Of a DNA stretch of 64,000 nucleotides, positions 11,233 through 25,824 are shown piece by piece. A model generated the notes under the pieces. The model worked only from the letters and a program-made list of their open reading frames with translations. It was not told the origin of the DNA and searched no databases. Each line of letters starts with the position of its first letter. Position 1 is the first letter of the stretch. The stretch is from the NCBI GenBank assembly GCA_003999685.1, contig CP021221.1:1736001-1800000 (forward strand). Direction: 5' to 3'. The DNA is from Taiwanofungus camphoratus. Lineage: Eukaryota; Basidiomycota; Agaricomycetes; Polyporales; Taiwanofungaceae. The position numbers and the translations under genes were made by a program.

Positions 11233-12220
11233 ATGTTCAACGGCTTTCACACCCCAATACTTCCCAGCGACGCCGAACTGGCGACTCAGACACTCAACGA
11301 AGAATCAAGCTACCGCTTCCCCTCCTTCACGGCAAATGATGCTGTGACACTTGGGCTCTCACTACGCAAGCGTTTCCGTGCATCACGACGGGCGAAAGGC
11401 AAGGGGCTTGTGATCTCGATACAGACGATTGCGGGGCACACGCTATTCGCGTGCACTGTAGCAGATTTGGGAGGAATTTCGAGTGTAGGTGACGTGAGTC
11501 TTGAAAGTTGGGCTTGTTTGGAGGTAAGTGTTAGGTATCTACATGCCTGATCTGTGGTCTGTCAATTCATGCTGATCATGCATTGTACCCGACGACGGGA
11601 TACAGGGTATGATTGCAGTCGTACGAAAAACCGGGCATTCGAGCTATTATGTGGAGAAGGGTATGGGTGCGATGGGTAAGACACCCAAACAGATGGGCAT
11701 TCAAGGTGAATACCGGATGAACGGAGGAGGTAAGGCACACGTCCTCTTCTACGATGCTTGTATTGACCTATACTTTGCAAGCTTTCCCAATCTGGCTTGA
11801 GGTAAACGGTATTTTTCCATTCTACGGCCAGCCTAGCTGAGGGCTAAGTGCAAGTCGACAAGAACGCCTCTTGCTGCCCAATCGCAGTAGTAGCGTGCTA
11901 TTCTGGATCAAGCTCTGATGATCATCATGTGAGTCTCAAACAGTGTCATTCTCGGCTAGACTGAAGTTGGTTTGTAAGTTGGTCGTCGCCGCTGTAAGAG
12001 ACTACCTCAAAAAGATGAGAGACAGCATCGGTGTTACTCCTCCGCCACCTTCAATGCCGACGCCAGTACCTCCAGCTGATAACCGCGAGAGCACAGTATG
12101 AATCCCTCTTCTTTCGTCCTATTTATGATTTACAGTGTCTTTGTGTTTTGTCAAAAGGCATGGATGGCAGAACCTGCGGCCAGAGGATTGCCTGAGTGGC
12201 GAGACGAACACGATTTTTAG
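11233..12220 (+). CDS. UPF0303 family protein (yeast YBR137W-like)
   Basis: Six exons (11233-11523, 11606-11729, 11782-11801, 11863-11928, 11979-12095, 12158-12220) give 226 residues. The core matches the UPF0303/haem-degrading-like fold known from yeast YBR137W: an N-terminal FTANDAVTLGLSLRKRF helix, ISIQTIAGHTLFACTVADL, then VVRKTGHSSYYVEKGMG, GEYRMNGGAFPIWLE and CCPIAVVACYSG, followed by SSDDHHLVVAAVRDYL. YBR137W has been linked to the tail-anchored protein (GET) chaperone network; the biochemical role is not established. The proline-rich tail is extra. A 20-nt exon (11782-11801) codes for part of the conserved GGAFPIWLE and is easily missed by gene finders. Confidence 0.85.
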
Positions 12221-12336
12221 ATTCCGTTCATCATGAGATCATGTATTACGAGAGCTGAATTCAGATCTGAAGACTAATATACTCCGTATACTTCATCTTA
12301 GAAAGATGATTCACAACTGCCCCTTAAGTCCTGAGC

Positions 12337-13031
12337 TTAAGATTCGCCTTCGATGACGCCTTCTTCATCGGTTGCTGTTCTAGTACCAGAAGACTTGAGC
12401 AGCCGGATGGATTCTAAGTAAGCAGTGGTTTAGTCCAGAAGCGAACTCCAATAGCATTATCACTGACCGTGACGCAGAAAGATTTGCCGCTGTCCCTGAG
12501 GGGTATCCGGATCAGCAGAAGGATCGGGTTCCCGCAACTCGAAGTTTGCCTCGACGAACACTTGAGAGCCTCTCGAAAGGTGACGCAGATAGTTGTTGGC
12601 GGCAGGACTAAAAGACAAGATGGTGTGCCAAGTTGTCTTGGGCTCGACACGCGCTAGTGTTTCGTTATTGAAACGTGTCAGATGAGGTAGAAAAAAAGCT
12701 CACATCCATCAGTGCTTGGTGGTGGAGGTGGATAATTTGTGGTGGCTACTGTATATCTAGACAAGCAAACAGGAGGTGAAGATTCTTCAGGACATCGAAG
12801 ATGATTTACGCGGGTCGTACTGGACATATTCTTTGTTGTTCTTCGTGAAACGGAGCTCAGGGTCCTTTCCCAGACGACCAATAAGAATGAGTTTTGCCAA
12901 ATCTGCAGAACGGGACGCAGAAGTCGAAAAAGCCTATAAAAACATTCAGTAAATTCACGTTGTAACAACAGCGTTGTGCATACACGTGATGACGCCCGTG
13001 AAATGGCAATACGGCTAGCAGAAGATAACAT
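12337..13031 (-). CDS. RIM1: Mitochondrial single-stranded DNA-binding protein
   Basis: OB-fold SSB that coats single-stranded mtDNA during replication. Five exons (12984-13031, 12821-12933, 12704-12756, 12468-12653, 12337-12413) give 158 residues. The first 30 residues, MLSSASRIAISRASSR plus AFSTSASRS, are a mitochondrial presequence. The SSB core then reads LAKLILIGRLGKDPELRFT, KNNKEYVQYTVATTNY, TTWHTILSFSPAANNYLRHL and RGSQVFVEANFELREPD, ending in an acidic tail ATDEEGVIEGES as in bacterial and mitochondrial SSBs. Divergent from HBS1 with 242 bp between start codons. Confidence 0.93.
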
Positions 13032-13273
13032 TTTGACTATGAAAGGACACCCCGAAGTGTTTCTTTGGAAGAAATAGTGTCTGAACAGTGCTAGCAACTG
13101 TCCTCGGGCTGGGAATCAAAGTTGCGATTACCACACACCAAGCACGTGACCTTGGATGTGGTTGAGACTTGCTTGTAATACGTAACTTGAGCGCACCTGT
13201 CACGGTTCGCATATTGTCGTTCTTACTATTGCTGTATACATCTGCTGTATATCTGTACTTCTAGTGTCTTACA

Positions 13274-16200
13274 ATGTCTCGCCATAGATATGTAAAGAAC
13301 ATTGATATTCACGGTGAGGATGTTAGGTAGTTTCTGACGTTCAGCGCCTGAAATTCTACTCAGAGGAATTAGACGACGACGCAATATCAGATGGCGGAGA
13401 TGACCTCTCCCCAGAGGATCATGGTGAGTGCGCTCCGATCCAATTACGAAGCCTATTTCTTACTTTGCCGCAGAGCGTATGCAAGACGGTCTTGAGCAAG
13501 TGAGAGCGACATTGGGCTCTGAAGAGCATTCTGGAATATCAGATCATGACATCCAAGATGCTCTGTACTATTACGAGTTTGATATACAGCAGAGTATAAA
13601 TTGGCTTTTAGGTTTGCTCCAGCCGTTCATTTTTGGAACCCGATCCTAATGATATCATAGAGGATCAGGAGAGGAAGAATGTGGCGAAGCAGCGAAAAGG
13701 TAAGCTGGCATATCTGACTGGCGGATCCTCTTTGTCTTCCGCTTCCTTCCACCTATACCCCTTTTTGTACGTTCTGTCTTTACTTCACTGGCGGTAGATG
13801 TGAGAAGGTGCTCGTTCTCATTCGAACGTGTCTTGAAGCCAATGTCATTTATCAGTCCACATTCAATAGGCCCAGAAGAAAAACCACTGCCTCTACCGCC
13901 GGGACAAGACGACAGCGACCTCTACCAATACTTCCCTCCTGCGCATGGATTTGCCGTGACTGAATCGGGAAGAACGAATGTTCCCTTGATCAGACTAGCT
14001 CAGAATCAGCCGCAAGAAGATTACGAATATTCAGAATACGCCTCGAGTCCTCGCCCGCGCAGTCGGCTTACTACTATAACGGAGAGAACAGAGCGTACCG
14101 AGGACAGCAGGGATTGGATGGCAAGGCCCCGAGAATCGGGTACCTTGAGTAGTTCCAGGGTATCTTCGTCTTTGACGACTACAACAGACTATGGACAGAT
14201 AATTGGTGCGTCGGCGACGGGTCACATGTCTCTTTCTATTGAAACTCATGGAAATCAGAACGTCCCAGGTTCGATCCTAACGACGTCCCCCCGTCTCCTT
14301 CCCTGTCAGCCCTCCAGCGGCTTTCATATCACGAACCTGCTCCAACCATTACTCCGACAGACTCTCGTACGCCGTCTTCGAAGTCACCTCCCCGGTCGCC
14401 GAGCGCACCTGTCCCTCCGATTGATACCATTCCTGATATTCCTTCGCTGTTGACCAAGAAGTCCATACTACGGCCAACGGAGCCTGCATCCAGTGAGAAA
14501 CGCTCGAAACTGTCCACTTTAGCTAGTTCCAGATCGAGTGTGAGCAGCGTCAGCTCAGGCGCCTATACTTTGGATTCATCGTCCATGGCTACGTTCCCCA
14601 TGCTCAGGCCTGCTTCAGCGTCCATACTGTCCATTGACCGTGACGATTCATCCACGACAGGATCATCGTCGATGTCATCACACGTTCGCAGAGCTATACA
14701 AACTGCCCTCGAATTGGAAGCAGTAGATCGTGCGGGACCAGCTGAGGAACCTCAACGGGACTCGACTGTTCAGGGACCATCTCCTGTGCAAGAATCATCT
14801 CCTGTGGGAACTCCGACGAGAACGGCACCTATTTCTCAGATTTCACCAGATGATACTGTTCATCCTGTTCCCGTAGTGATGCGGGTACCGACGACGCCTA
14901 CATCGCCTGGAGTACAAGGACGTCAACCATCTAAACTTGCGATGCTAGCTCAAGCAAAAGCACAGCAAGGTCATTGGACGCTTAAGGCAAAGAAGGCATC
15001 TGCCGTGCCATCCAACTCTGCTCTATCACTGCACAAAAGTCATACTGAATACCTTGCCCCCATTGCAAATGGTCCTACCGCTACAACGGCTATCACGACT
15101 TCATATCAAACTTTTGGCAGTCTTCTCTCATCCGCGCAATCCGCCCTTCCTCCATCCGTCCTCCCCTCAGCGAAAACTGGTGATGCACTTGCACCAAAAC
15201 CTGGGCGTGTGATAGCAGAATCGAGGCAGTCGAAACTCGCTATGAAGAGTAAGAGCGCTCAGAGGAAGCCTGAGCCTGAGCCTATCGCAGCGCAGTCATC
15301 AATTGGCCATCCATTATTTTCATCCAAGGCCACCCGCACCCGTGCGTTGCCATCAGCCTTCGCTTCATTACTTATCGATGACATCCCTGTGCTTACCTCC
15401 GAAGACAAATCTGGCGCCTCAAAGGGGAAGGGAAGAAGGGACGGTATGAGAACGAAAGAACATCCCACCGCCAGCGTGCCCAGCCGAGAGAAGCCAGATA
15501 TACCGAAACGTAGCACCCATAGGGAGCGCAAGAGGCTTCCTCCGTCTCCCCCGCTGTCACCACTACGTGGCTTTGCTTTTGATATTCCCAGTCCGGATGA
15601 CGTTGTCTTCAATGCACGGCGGGGTACCTTGCTCGCGCCACGTTCCGGTTCTACAACTTCATATTTGCCACGTTCAACTCCTTCTGCGGCTTCTTCTATC
15701 AGTCGTTCTTCCGTTGATGCTGTTGTTTGATGATCTTCATGTACTAACCATGTGCTAACTATTCCTATTTCTATTATATATATACGTACTTCAGCTGCAA
15801 AGGAACGCGAGAAGACAATAAAGTCAATGCAATTTAAGAAGGTGACTCAAGCAAAAACAGGATCATCTCATGCATATGCCTCGCCTGCACCTGTTAAGGT
15901 GCTGAACAAGTCGGCTGGTCTATCAAGACAAGTTGCACTATCTCCGGGACTGGGTGGTGCCACGAATCAGCGCGAACTGGATTTATCTGCTCTTAATTTA
16001 CACTCGAAAGAGGACCCTCGGCATCAGGAAGAGCCGCAGAAGGGCGCTATTGCACTGGACAAGCTCCTCGAAGAAGCTAGGAAGGAGCTGGAGGCCCAAA
16101 AGGCGAGCGAAAGGACGGCTCTAAGTTTAGTTGTGATAGGTACGCTCGACTAATAGTACCACTACATGTTTGACGCCAATCCCGCATTGTAGGCCATGTC

Positions 16201-17875
16201 GACGCAGGAAAATCTACTCTCATGGGACGATTGTTATACGAGCTAGGCAGGGTCGACGAGAAGAAGCGCTTGGCCAACGAAAGAGGCAGTAGCAAGATGG
16301 GCAAGAGCAGCTTCAATTGGGCTTGGGAGCTTGATGGAACATCCGAAGAACGGGAGCGGTAAGGTGTCTTCAATCATCATGGTGCTTCTTTCTGAGTATG
16401 GAAATCTGTTCCTATGCACAGTGGGATCACAATGGATATTGCCCTGCAGTCTTTGGCCACTGCTCATCGTGAAATCACCATCCTTGATGCTCCCGGGCAC
16501 AAGGATTTCATACCTAACATGATATCTGGGGCTTCGCAGGCTGATTCCGCGCTGCTTGTCGTAGATGCTGCTACTGGAGAATTCGAGGCTGGCTTTGAAA
16601 GAGGTGGTCAAACTCGAGAGCATTTGCTCCTCGTGAGAAGTCTTGGGGTCAGTCAGGTTGTTGTAGCTATCAATAAACTTGACCAGGCAAATCTCCATGT
16701 CCCTTGTGTGTACTGGTACCGGTGCTGAAGCGAACAACCCAGGTGGGATGGGAGGAATCCCGATACGAGGAAATCTGCAGCATGCTACGGTCATTTCTTG
16801 TGCAGTCTGGGTTTCATCCTTCGAAGACCAAGTTTATCCCTGTGGGTGCGATGGCTGGGGTAAACCTCGTCGCTCGGGACGGTCCAGAAGCCGAAGCTCT
16901 CAGGAAATGGTATAATGGACCTGCCTTAGTTGATCTACTTGGTAGACAAGTCGTTTGTCTGCTTTCGACATCCACTAAGTGTTGCCCATAGACATGCTGG
17001 ATCCACCATCTCGCAATATTGATGCTCCATTACGGTTCCCAATCTCGAATGCCTTCAAAGAACAGGGCTCGGGCCTCGGTGTCTCTGGTCGCGTCTGTGG
17101 TGGCATTGTTCAAGTCGGTGAACGGCTACGCATTCTTCCTGGGGACGAAGCTGCAACAGTGAAATGTGGGTTTTGATGTGTCATTGGACGTGTTTTGACA
17201 TATTGATTAGGCGGTATTTCTAGCCGTTTTGAATGATGCTGGTGATAGTCGTCCTTGGGCAGCAGATGGCTCTAATGTCATCCTCTATCTGACTTCCGTG
17301 GATCCTGTCCATCTAAATATTGGAAGCGTTCTCTGCCGTCCCTCCGACATCATCTCCTTGGCCAACGTATTCACAGCGAGGATTATTATTTTTGACATCG
17401 AGATACCCATTACCGCAGGCACATCGGTAAGTAACATTGCTATTCTGACGATGTCGCTCACTCAACAACTCGAAGGTCGAGCTGTATCACTGTTCCCGAG
17501 ATGTTTCAGCGTCAATCTCCAGACTCATTTCGACGCTCGATCGGGCTACTGGTACCGTTGTCAAGAGAGGTCCTCGGTTTGTCTTTTCTCGCTGCAATGG
17601 TCAACTCACAGCAATACTTATGAGTTTGCGAATAGCGTTCTAGCCAAGAATACTTCAGCGGAGGTACAGATCACTCTCCGTAGTGTAACGCTGTCGGGAC
17701 CATCTGCTAGAGTTCAACCGATCCCCTTAGAGCCCTTCGCTGTGAATAAGGACATGGGCAGAATTCTAATTCGACGTGGCGGTGAGACAATTGGTGCTGG
17801 TAGGTACATTTTTTTTGTAGAAAGACAACGGGTGCTGAACATATCCTAGGTATTGTTCTGGAGATCAATCAGTGA
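13274..17875 (+). CDS. HBS1: HBS1 ribosome-rescue GTPase
   Basis: Translational GTPase (eRF3/EF1A-like) that works with Dom34/Pelota to split stalled ribosomes in no-go and non-stop decay. The N-terminus [19 protein letters not shown] and the [22 protein letters not shown] helix form the HBS1 N-terminal domain. After it comes an unusually long Ser/Pro/Thr-rich linker (about 13800-15730 plus the exon from about 15797). The G domain begins at 16130 with GHVDAGKST (G1), then GITMDIALQ (G2), [12 protein letters not shown] (G3) and NKLD (G4). Beta-barrel domains follow ([27 protein letters not shown]) and the gene ends VLEIN-Q-stop at 17873-17875. Early exons: 13274-13313, 13374-13423, 13474-13611, 13661-13699. 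Exon borders at about 14200-14260 and 15720-15800 are uncertain. Confidence 0.9.
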
Positions 17876-18361
17876 GGCGTGTATCGACTGTAGTGAGGAT
17901 CTCCAAATTTTGTGAATCTCGTATACTGGAAGTATATGTATCGGTCAAACAACCATAAATGTACTATATGTATGGCTTGCAATTATGAACCCAATCTTGA
18001 ATATTGCAATATACAAAAATCCCCAGAGTCACACATTGATGGCTACTGTAATCAGTCGGCTGTACAAAATCCTCGTCTCCTTCGGGCAGACTAGATACCT
18101 CCTTGAATCTTCGGGATCAAAATCCACGAGATGGAGCTTGACTAGTATGGGGGACGCGGGTAGGACTCGTCCTTATCATCACTGCCTTGTCTATATTCGG
18201 CGTAACATAGGCCGCCGAGGGTGACTGTGCCGAGCCGTGTAAAGCGGAATGCATGAAAGTTCACATTACCAATGCTCAAGACTTCGGTAGTGCTGTTCGC
18301 CCCCTTCTTTGAATCATAGCCTCTCCTCTATCCAGGGCCTGCGACATTACAGCTTCAAAAG
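17876..18361. other. Intergenic between HBS1 and ENT transporter
   Basis: 486 bp with AT-rich 3' flank of HBS1 on the left and a more GC-rich presumed promoter on the right. I see no gene, RNA or repeat. Confidence 0.5.
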
Positions 18362-20032
18362 ATGTCCGGGCACCGTCGAGCGTCGTCGTCTGACCACGCT
18401 TTTGAGGCACTCTATCACCCAATACCGCAGGCGCCAGTCGCTGCAGTCCCCGCCCGGCCATCGTTAGATCTGAGCTCTGATGATGGAGCAGGCGTGGCAG
18501 AGGAGCTCGATGGTGAGGCCTTGTCTGCGGATGCAGACGGACGGATACGTTGGATACACTTCATATTAGGTTGTGCCGTACTGCTGCCATGGAATGGTAA
18601 GGTCGTCATTTGGTTCTTTGGTCATCTCAGTAACATTACTGTAGTGATGATCACGGCCACGCCTTTCTTTCTGTCGCGTCTTGACGGCTCGCCTATGAAG
18701 AGCTCGTTCAGCTCCTACCTCTCAACAACCTTCACTGCAGCGAACTTCGGTTTTCTGGCTCATGCGACCGCTACGTCTAAGCAGGTCTGTCTCATCACCT
18801 TCCATATGTCCAAGACGATGAATAAACGCATCCCCAGTCTGTCAACGGTCGTCGGGTACTTTGGTCACTGTCATGCTTGGCCTTCCTGACGGCTGCGCTG
18901 ACCATCAGCACATGGATCCATTTACCCCCGGGGCTATTCTTCGTGTTCGTGCTGCTGAACGGCATCATCCAAGCGGCCGCGGGCTCCTACCTTCAGACCG
19001 CTGTTGTTGCAGTCGCGTCGCTTTTTGGACCGAAGGCGATGCAGGCCACCATGTCCGGCCAGGCCGCGGTAGGCGTTGCAGTCAGCGGCGTGCAGGCGCT
19101 CAGTTCTGCCATATCTGTGCACAGTGCACCGTCTCCTCAGGTCGCACCGTTGGCGGCTTCAAGGACCCCAGAGGAGATTTCTGCCTCTATTTTCTTCGGG
19201 CTATCAACGGCATTCCTGCTCGCAAGTGAGGGCGTACATGCATGGATGATAACGCTCCCAGCGTACAAGACTTTGGTCGCGCGGTCCAGGAATCACAGAG
19301 GCTCTGGAACGGAGATTGCGGGAATGTCTGATGAGTTGCAGAGTCTTACTCCCGATGTGTCAGAACACAGAAGGCTGAGTGGAAAGCAACAAATTTTCCG
19401 ACTAGTAAAACTCAATCTTCCATTCAATTTCTCGGTAGCTTATGTGTTCTTCATCACTTTGGTATGTATCGACCAATCCTGAACGGTCCACAAAACTCTG
19501 ACTGCATCTCATCAAGTGCGTTTTCCCGCCAATTACCGTATCTATCCAGTCCGTAAATCCATCGACACACCCACTCCTGTTCGGCGCCGTCCACTTTCTG
19601 ATGTACAACATCGGCGACTTCCTAGGCCGCTGGCTCTGCTCCATTCCACGCCTGCTCATTTGGTCTGCACGGCGCTTGCTCATGCTCTCGCTCGCACGTA
19701 CACTTTTCATCCCGCTCTTCCTCATGTGCAACATTCAGTGGGCGTCGCGCGGTGCCTCCCCCGCAGCCTCATCCGCCCCGATCATCAACTCGGACGTGCT
19801 GTTCATGCTCTTGCTGCTGCTGTTCGGGCTGTCGAATGGGTACGTGAGTAGCATGTGCATGATTTCCGCGCCGTCGCTCACGCACAACCCGCGCATGCGC
19901 GGGCGTGCGGAGGACGTGGACGGCGCGGCGACAGTTGCGAGCTTTTGCCTCGTCGGCGGGCTTGCGCTCGGGAGCATAGCGAGCTTCGCGGTGCGCGCGG
20001 CAGTATGCGATTGCAACCCGTTCAAGGCATGA
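18362..20032 (+). CDS. Equilibrative nucleoside transporter (ENT/SLC29, FUN26-like)
   Basis: Eleven-helix membrane carrier for nucleosides or nucleobases; the yeast homolog FUN26 is vacuolar. Four exons (18362-18596, 18645-18784, 18838-19461, 19517-20032) give 504 residues. The diagnostic first helix LLPWNVMITATPFF is created by the first splice. Further family blocks are NGIIQAAAGSYLQTAVVAVA, LFGPKAMQATMSGQAAVGVA and FNFSVAYVFFITLCVFPPIT, then MYNIGDFLGRWLCSIP and LFGLSNGYVSSMCMISAP. A polar loop of about 90 residues lies between helices 6 and 7, as usual for ENTs. GC content rises strongly in the last exon. The cytosolic N-terminus is about 75 residues long. Confidence 0.92.
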
Positions 20033-20802
20033 AGGACAGCAGGATTTGAAGGGCGAGCGGTATTTTATGGCATAGATGTTAATGAATCTTTTGTTGTCGT
20101 GTACTTACAAGCCACAGCATTGTAATACCCATCGAGCTATCGCGGATACTAACTACGTTGTAATTCGCTCACCGCCGAACGCAGCCAGCTTACTCGTCTC
20201 CAAGCTGACAGATGTGAATGCGGGGCGTTGCGGATGTGCTGAATGATATTCCCTGTGTCGTCCGACGCTGACATCGACGGCGCACTAGGGGGAAGTCACC
20301 CGAGGGCAAGAGAAGCTCAGATAGGGTAAGTACAATGTGAGACAAGCACGAGGCGGTCATGAGGACCTGCAACCGCGCCCACCTGATTGCTTCCCTGCGC
20401 TCAGCTGCCCACATTGACAATCTCGAGGGCGAACCCGTACTGAATCAATCGACTAGATGACAAAGACGGCGTCGGAATGGTTTCTTCGAGTTCGTACCGA
20501 TCCGATCTGATTCGACCGTCCTCCGGGCGGCCCCGGAGGTCAATATGCAGGTAAGATTAAGCAGCAGATATATTGCGAAACAGCGGGAATATGGCTGACA
20601 GTAGCGATATGTCGGAAAGCGTCATTCTTCCAGGTATAATCAATATTCAAAGTAGAAGGGCTGCAAAGCACAAGCCGGAGTCAGTGCCACTGGCAAGATG
20701 ATGGCTCCAATACATGGCGCATTGTTGATAGAGACAATTCATAGAACAGAACACTCACACACAGTACACAGATGTATGATACAGGTAGACATCGTACTCG
20801 TA
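20033..20802. other. Intergenic, converging 3' ends of ENT and VFA1 genes
   Basis: 770 bp between two genes that point at each other. Open frames here (for example minus 20190-20420) are short, shared by no family I know, and lack splice context. I saw no RNA gene. Confidence 0.45.
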
Positions 20803-21450
20803 CTAGTTGAGACTAGGTGGTGGCAGGTTCGCCTTGGGGGCGCCAGGCAGCCGAGGCGCGAGCTCCTTGGCCTGGGCGGCTTGCCTGCGTTTGCGGTGCT
20901 CAGCGAGACGGAGGGCGAAGATATCGCGGTGGAGGGTGTATCTTTCGTGTGCCGGCTTGGTCGCGGGACTGCCAGCGTCCGCTGGACTCGAGGGCAGCGG
21001 GCCGGCCGATTTCGGAGGGGAAGGGGACTTGCTTGAGTCCTTGCCATCGGCGTTGCTTGCGTCCTTGATGTCTCTCTGCTTATCCTTATCCTTATCCTTT
21101 TCTTTTTCCTTTTCCTTGGCCCTGTCCTGCTTCTTCTTCTGGCGTTCTTCCCACTCCTTCTTCACCTGCGCGATGTCCTCCTTGCTGAGCCCCAGTTTTG
21201 CGCCACTGGCCCCGACCCCGTCATGAGCCTGGCCCACCTGACTCGCGAATCCGGGGTCGGTCAGATGGTTATCACACACGTAGATAAAATCTTGGGTCTG
21301 AATCGTGGCGAGCACGGTTGTGGTGGGCTTGTAGCAGACATAGCAGGGCCGTGCGGTTGCTACTGCCTGTGTGCGGCGGGGACATTGGCATTAGCGTGAG
21401 ATGTGTGGGATGAGACTCACTCGCTTGTAGTACAGGTTCGCGAAAGACAT
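20803..21450 (-). CDS. VFA1: VPS4-associated protein 1 (VFA1 family)
   Basis: Binds the AAA ATPase Vps4 at endosomes in yeast. Two exons (21421-21450 and 20803-21366) give 197 residues. The N-terminus MSFANLYYKRAVATARPCYV with the CYVC pair, then TVLATIQTQDFIYVCDNHL, is the VFA1 signature and probably a small zinc-binding module. The middle (about residues 85-110) is a charged K/E/D-repeat helix from a CCTTAT-type codon repeat. The C-terminal ERYTLHRDIFALRLAEHRKR is the likely Vps4-binding helix. Divergent from SFA1 with 210 bp between start codons. Confidence 0.88.
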
Positions 21451-21660
21451 GAGTGCGCGACCCTCTGAAACCGAGAATCCACGGTCATGAGTAACTGAGT
21501 GGCTGGGCAATCCCGCGCAGCTTCCGACCACAGACGAACGCGATGATCAAGTGATACCGGAATAACAGGAGTCCCGCACTTATAAGCCAGCCAGAAAGAC
21601 GTCATCTCCCAACATTTCTCTTTATTCCGTCCCCTCTTTCCCTCTTTCCTCCTTACATCC

Positions 21661-23507
<1,847 letters not shown>

Positions 23508-23715
23508 GCAGACCCGAGTATATGGTGTATTGTGGAGGTAGAACAGAATTCGTGAATCGTGATTGTTGTATTTCTTTCAAATCAAAGCAATCCATAGTGT
23601 ATGATGTACTGTTGAGAAAAGTGAACTATCAACAAATTGTTTGAGATGGTTTCGAGGTTGCGCTGAACTCTATGCCAATGAGATGTACGTGCAAGTCATG
23701 AAATGTCATGTCATA

Positions 23716-25401
23716 TCATACAGCTCGATCTACCAATATACGTGGTTGTTTGGGACCGACGATGGCACTCCAGAGTCCACCCAGAGCCGCTATCACCTCC
23801 CTCCGGCGCATGCCGCTTCTCCTCCACGCCATCTTCGCCACCGCAAGCAGACACAGTATAAACGATATATCCAAGAAGAGCCGTCGAAGGATAACGAACG
23901 TCGGCGAGCGGTTCTGGCTTTGCCTCAAGAGGATGTTGATGAGATACTTGAACAGCCTGACAACACGCGCCAATGGTTGAATGACGAGCGTCCACAATCC
24001 CATATCGTCAAAGTCCCATCCCGCTTCGCCGCGCTCGGTGGGGACCCATTGCGGAGAGCGCGTGGCTCCTCGTGAAGACAGCGAGGCCGTCGACCGGTGT
24101 GCAAATCCTTCCAGCGATTCTATGCGCTCTGTCAGCGCGGCAAGGTGCGCCTGCACATTCTCAATCGCACGCTCCAGCGTAGGCCGGGACGCCGGCCGCG
24201 GCGTCATACCGCTGTAAGACGCGTACGGCCGCGCCCGCTGCTGCTGGCTGGGCGTCCGGTAAATCGGGTGAGGTGGGTAGCCGCTCATGGAGGACGTTAG
24301 ATCGGTGGTGGACGAGTGGGGGAGGGGGCCGGGATATGACGAGGTGGACGCGGGATACGTGGTGGAGGGATTGGATGAGGGTTCCGCGAAGGCAGACTGC
24401 ATTTGATAGCCCGGGAGGGGCTGCGTTGCTGGCACGCTTGCACCCATTGGTAGCGGTGGAGAGAGCAAGAGGGACCCAGCCATGGGCGTCCGGTAGCGGT
24501 GGGAGGATAGAGAGGATTGGGGACGGTTCATCTGGCTCTGAGCGTATGCGGAGGGTACAGGCGGGACATCATCTTCAGCTTCGTCCTCATCCGAGCTACT
24601 TTCGTCAGGTTGTGGGCCAGATATTTGTGCGGAGGAAGGCAGACTCGTTTGGCTCTGCCTAAGATGAGCGGGCACTTGGCCTGTCGGGTAATGAGCGGGC
24701 GCACGGTCATCGGATGCAGTGGATCCAGAAGAGCTGGATCCTGCAGAACCTGGTCTGGGCAACGAGCCTACAGCACGTGGGATTGGAATACGACTAGATA
24801 CGCGAAGAGAAAACTTGCCGCTCATCACAAGGTTGGATGGATCTCCTGTATATGATTCCAATTCCCGCACAAGATCCATTGCTACTGTCTTGTCGGAATA
24901 CCTCCGCAGTACCTGCAACCGACTTGGCACGCTATCATTGACGACGACTGATATCACGCGTACCTTGAGCAGAGCATCTACATACAGCCACTTTGCCTCA
25001 TACGAGTCGAGTTCTTTGTGTTTCGCCCACGCGTCCCTGTGACTCTTGTTAGTACAAAGACACAGCAAGTGAGAGCTTCCTGCGGAATACCACTTAGCCC
25101 TCCCTAACATATCCCAAACGCTCGGCCGTGGCGATTGAACGTTCCCGACAGTGGCTGCAATCCATCCAGCAACACGTTAATGTTTGCAACAGAGGCGAGG
25201 TGCAAATCAATACACCTTGCTTGTAGAGACTGGCGGCAAAATTTTCTCAGTGCGATGAATTTACTTTCCCGTGGACAAGACATACCTGTACATAGTGAGT
25301 TTCTCTTCATATCCAGTCTGTATTGGTCCATTCTTTGGGAGACTCTGGACAATCTCCACCGCGCGATCAAACTGTGCGTCAATAAGCGCACGAGAGTCCA
25401 T
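23716..25401 (-). CDS. Acyl-CoA-binding protein with C-terminal membrane anchor (ATG37/ACBD5 type)
   Basis: Five exons (25286-25401, 25216-25229, 25091-25154, 24964-25036, 23716-24912) give 487 residues. The ACB domain takes the first 100: FDRAVEIVQSLPKNGPIQTG, YEEKLTMYSLYKQATVGNV, SPRPSVWDMLGRAKWDAWA and EAKWLYVDALLKVLRRY, with the ligand-binding Tyr/Lys positions present. A long Ser/Pro-rich linker, a coiled-coil-like ALTERIESLEGF stretch and one membrane segment (LFLDISFILCLLAVAKMAW) near the end match ATG37/ACBD5, which sit in the peroxisome membrane and support pexophagy. The family role is known; its use here is inferred. Exon 2 is a 14-nt micro-exon. Confidence 0.88.
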
Positions 25402-25824
25402 TTTATCCTATAACAATGGAAAAATTGGTTGCGAATTGGAAAAGAAATGAGCACACAAGTAGGAAAGCCGATAGGCAATATCACACAAAGGATCAGTGTA
25501 TAAGTACAAGTAGTTGTAAATGGATTTCCAAATCTCGAGCACAGCCGTTAGCGGAAGCGATCATCTCCCCAACTTGGGGATGCTCCCACGTGTATTATTT
25601 AAAATAAGCGTGTTTGCAGCAATGAATAGGTACAGTAACGGACAGGCAAGGCTGGATTTTTTGGCAGTAAGGACAACTGCACGAGCGTACTCAAACGTAG
25701 GCAGAGAGTTGTACTGCAAGACATCTCGGAAAAATATTCGTTGTGGTCGTTGGTAAAATATGCCCAATTCCGCGGCGCTCCTTGATGCGAAGTGTCACAA
25801 GTGATACAAATCCAAAGGCGCGAG
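25402..25824. other. Intergenic, 3' of mS34 and 5' of the ATG37-like gene
   Basis: 423 bp between two minus-strand genes. Minus-strand open frames at 25561-25767 and 25691-25906 show no family features and partly overlap the mS34 tail in another frame. Nothing else supported. Confidence 0.45.
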
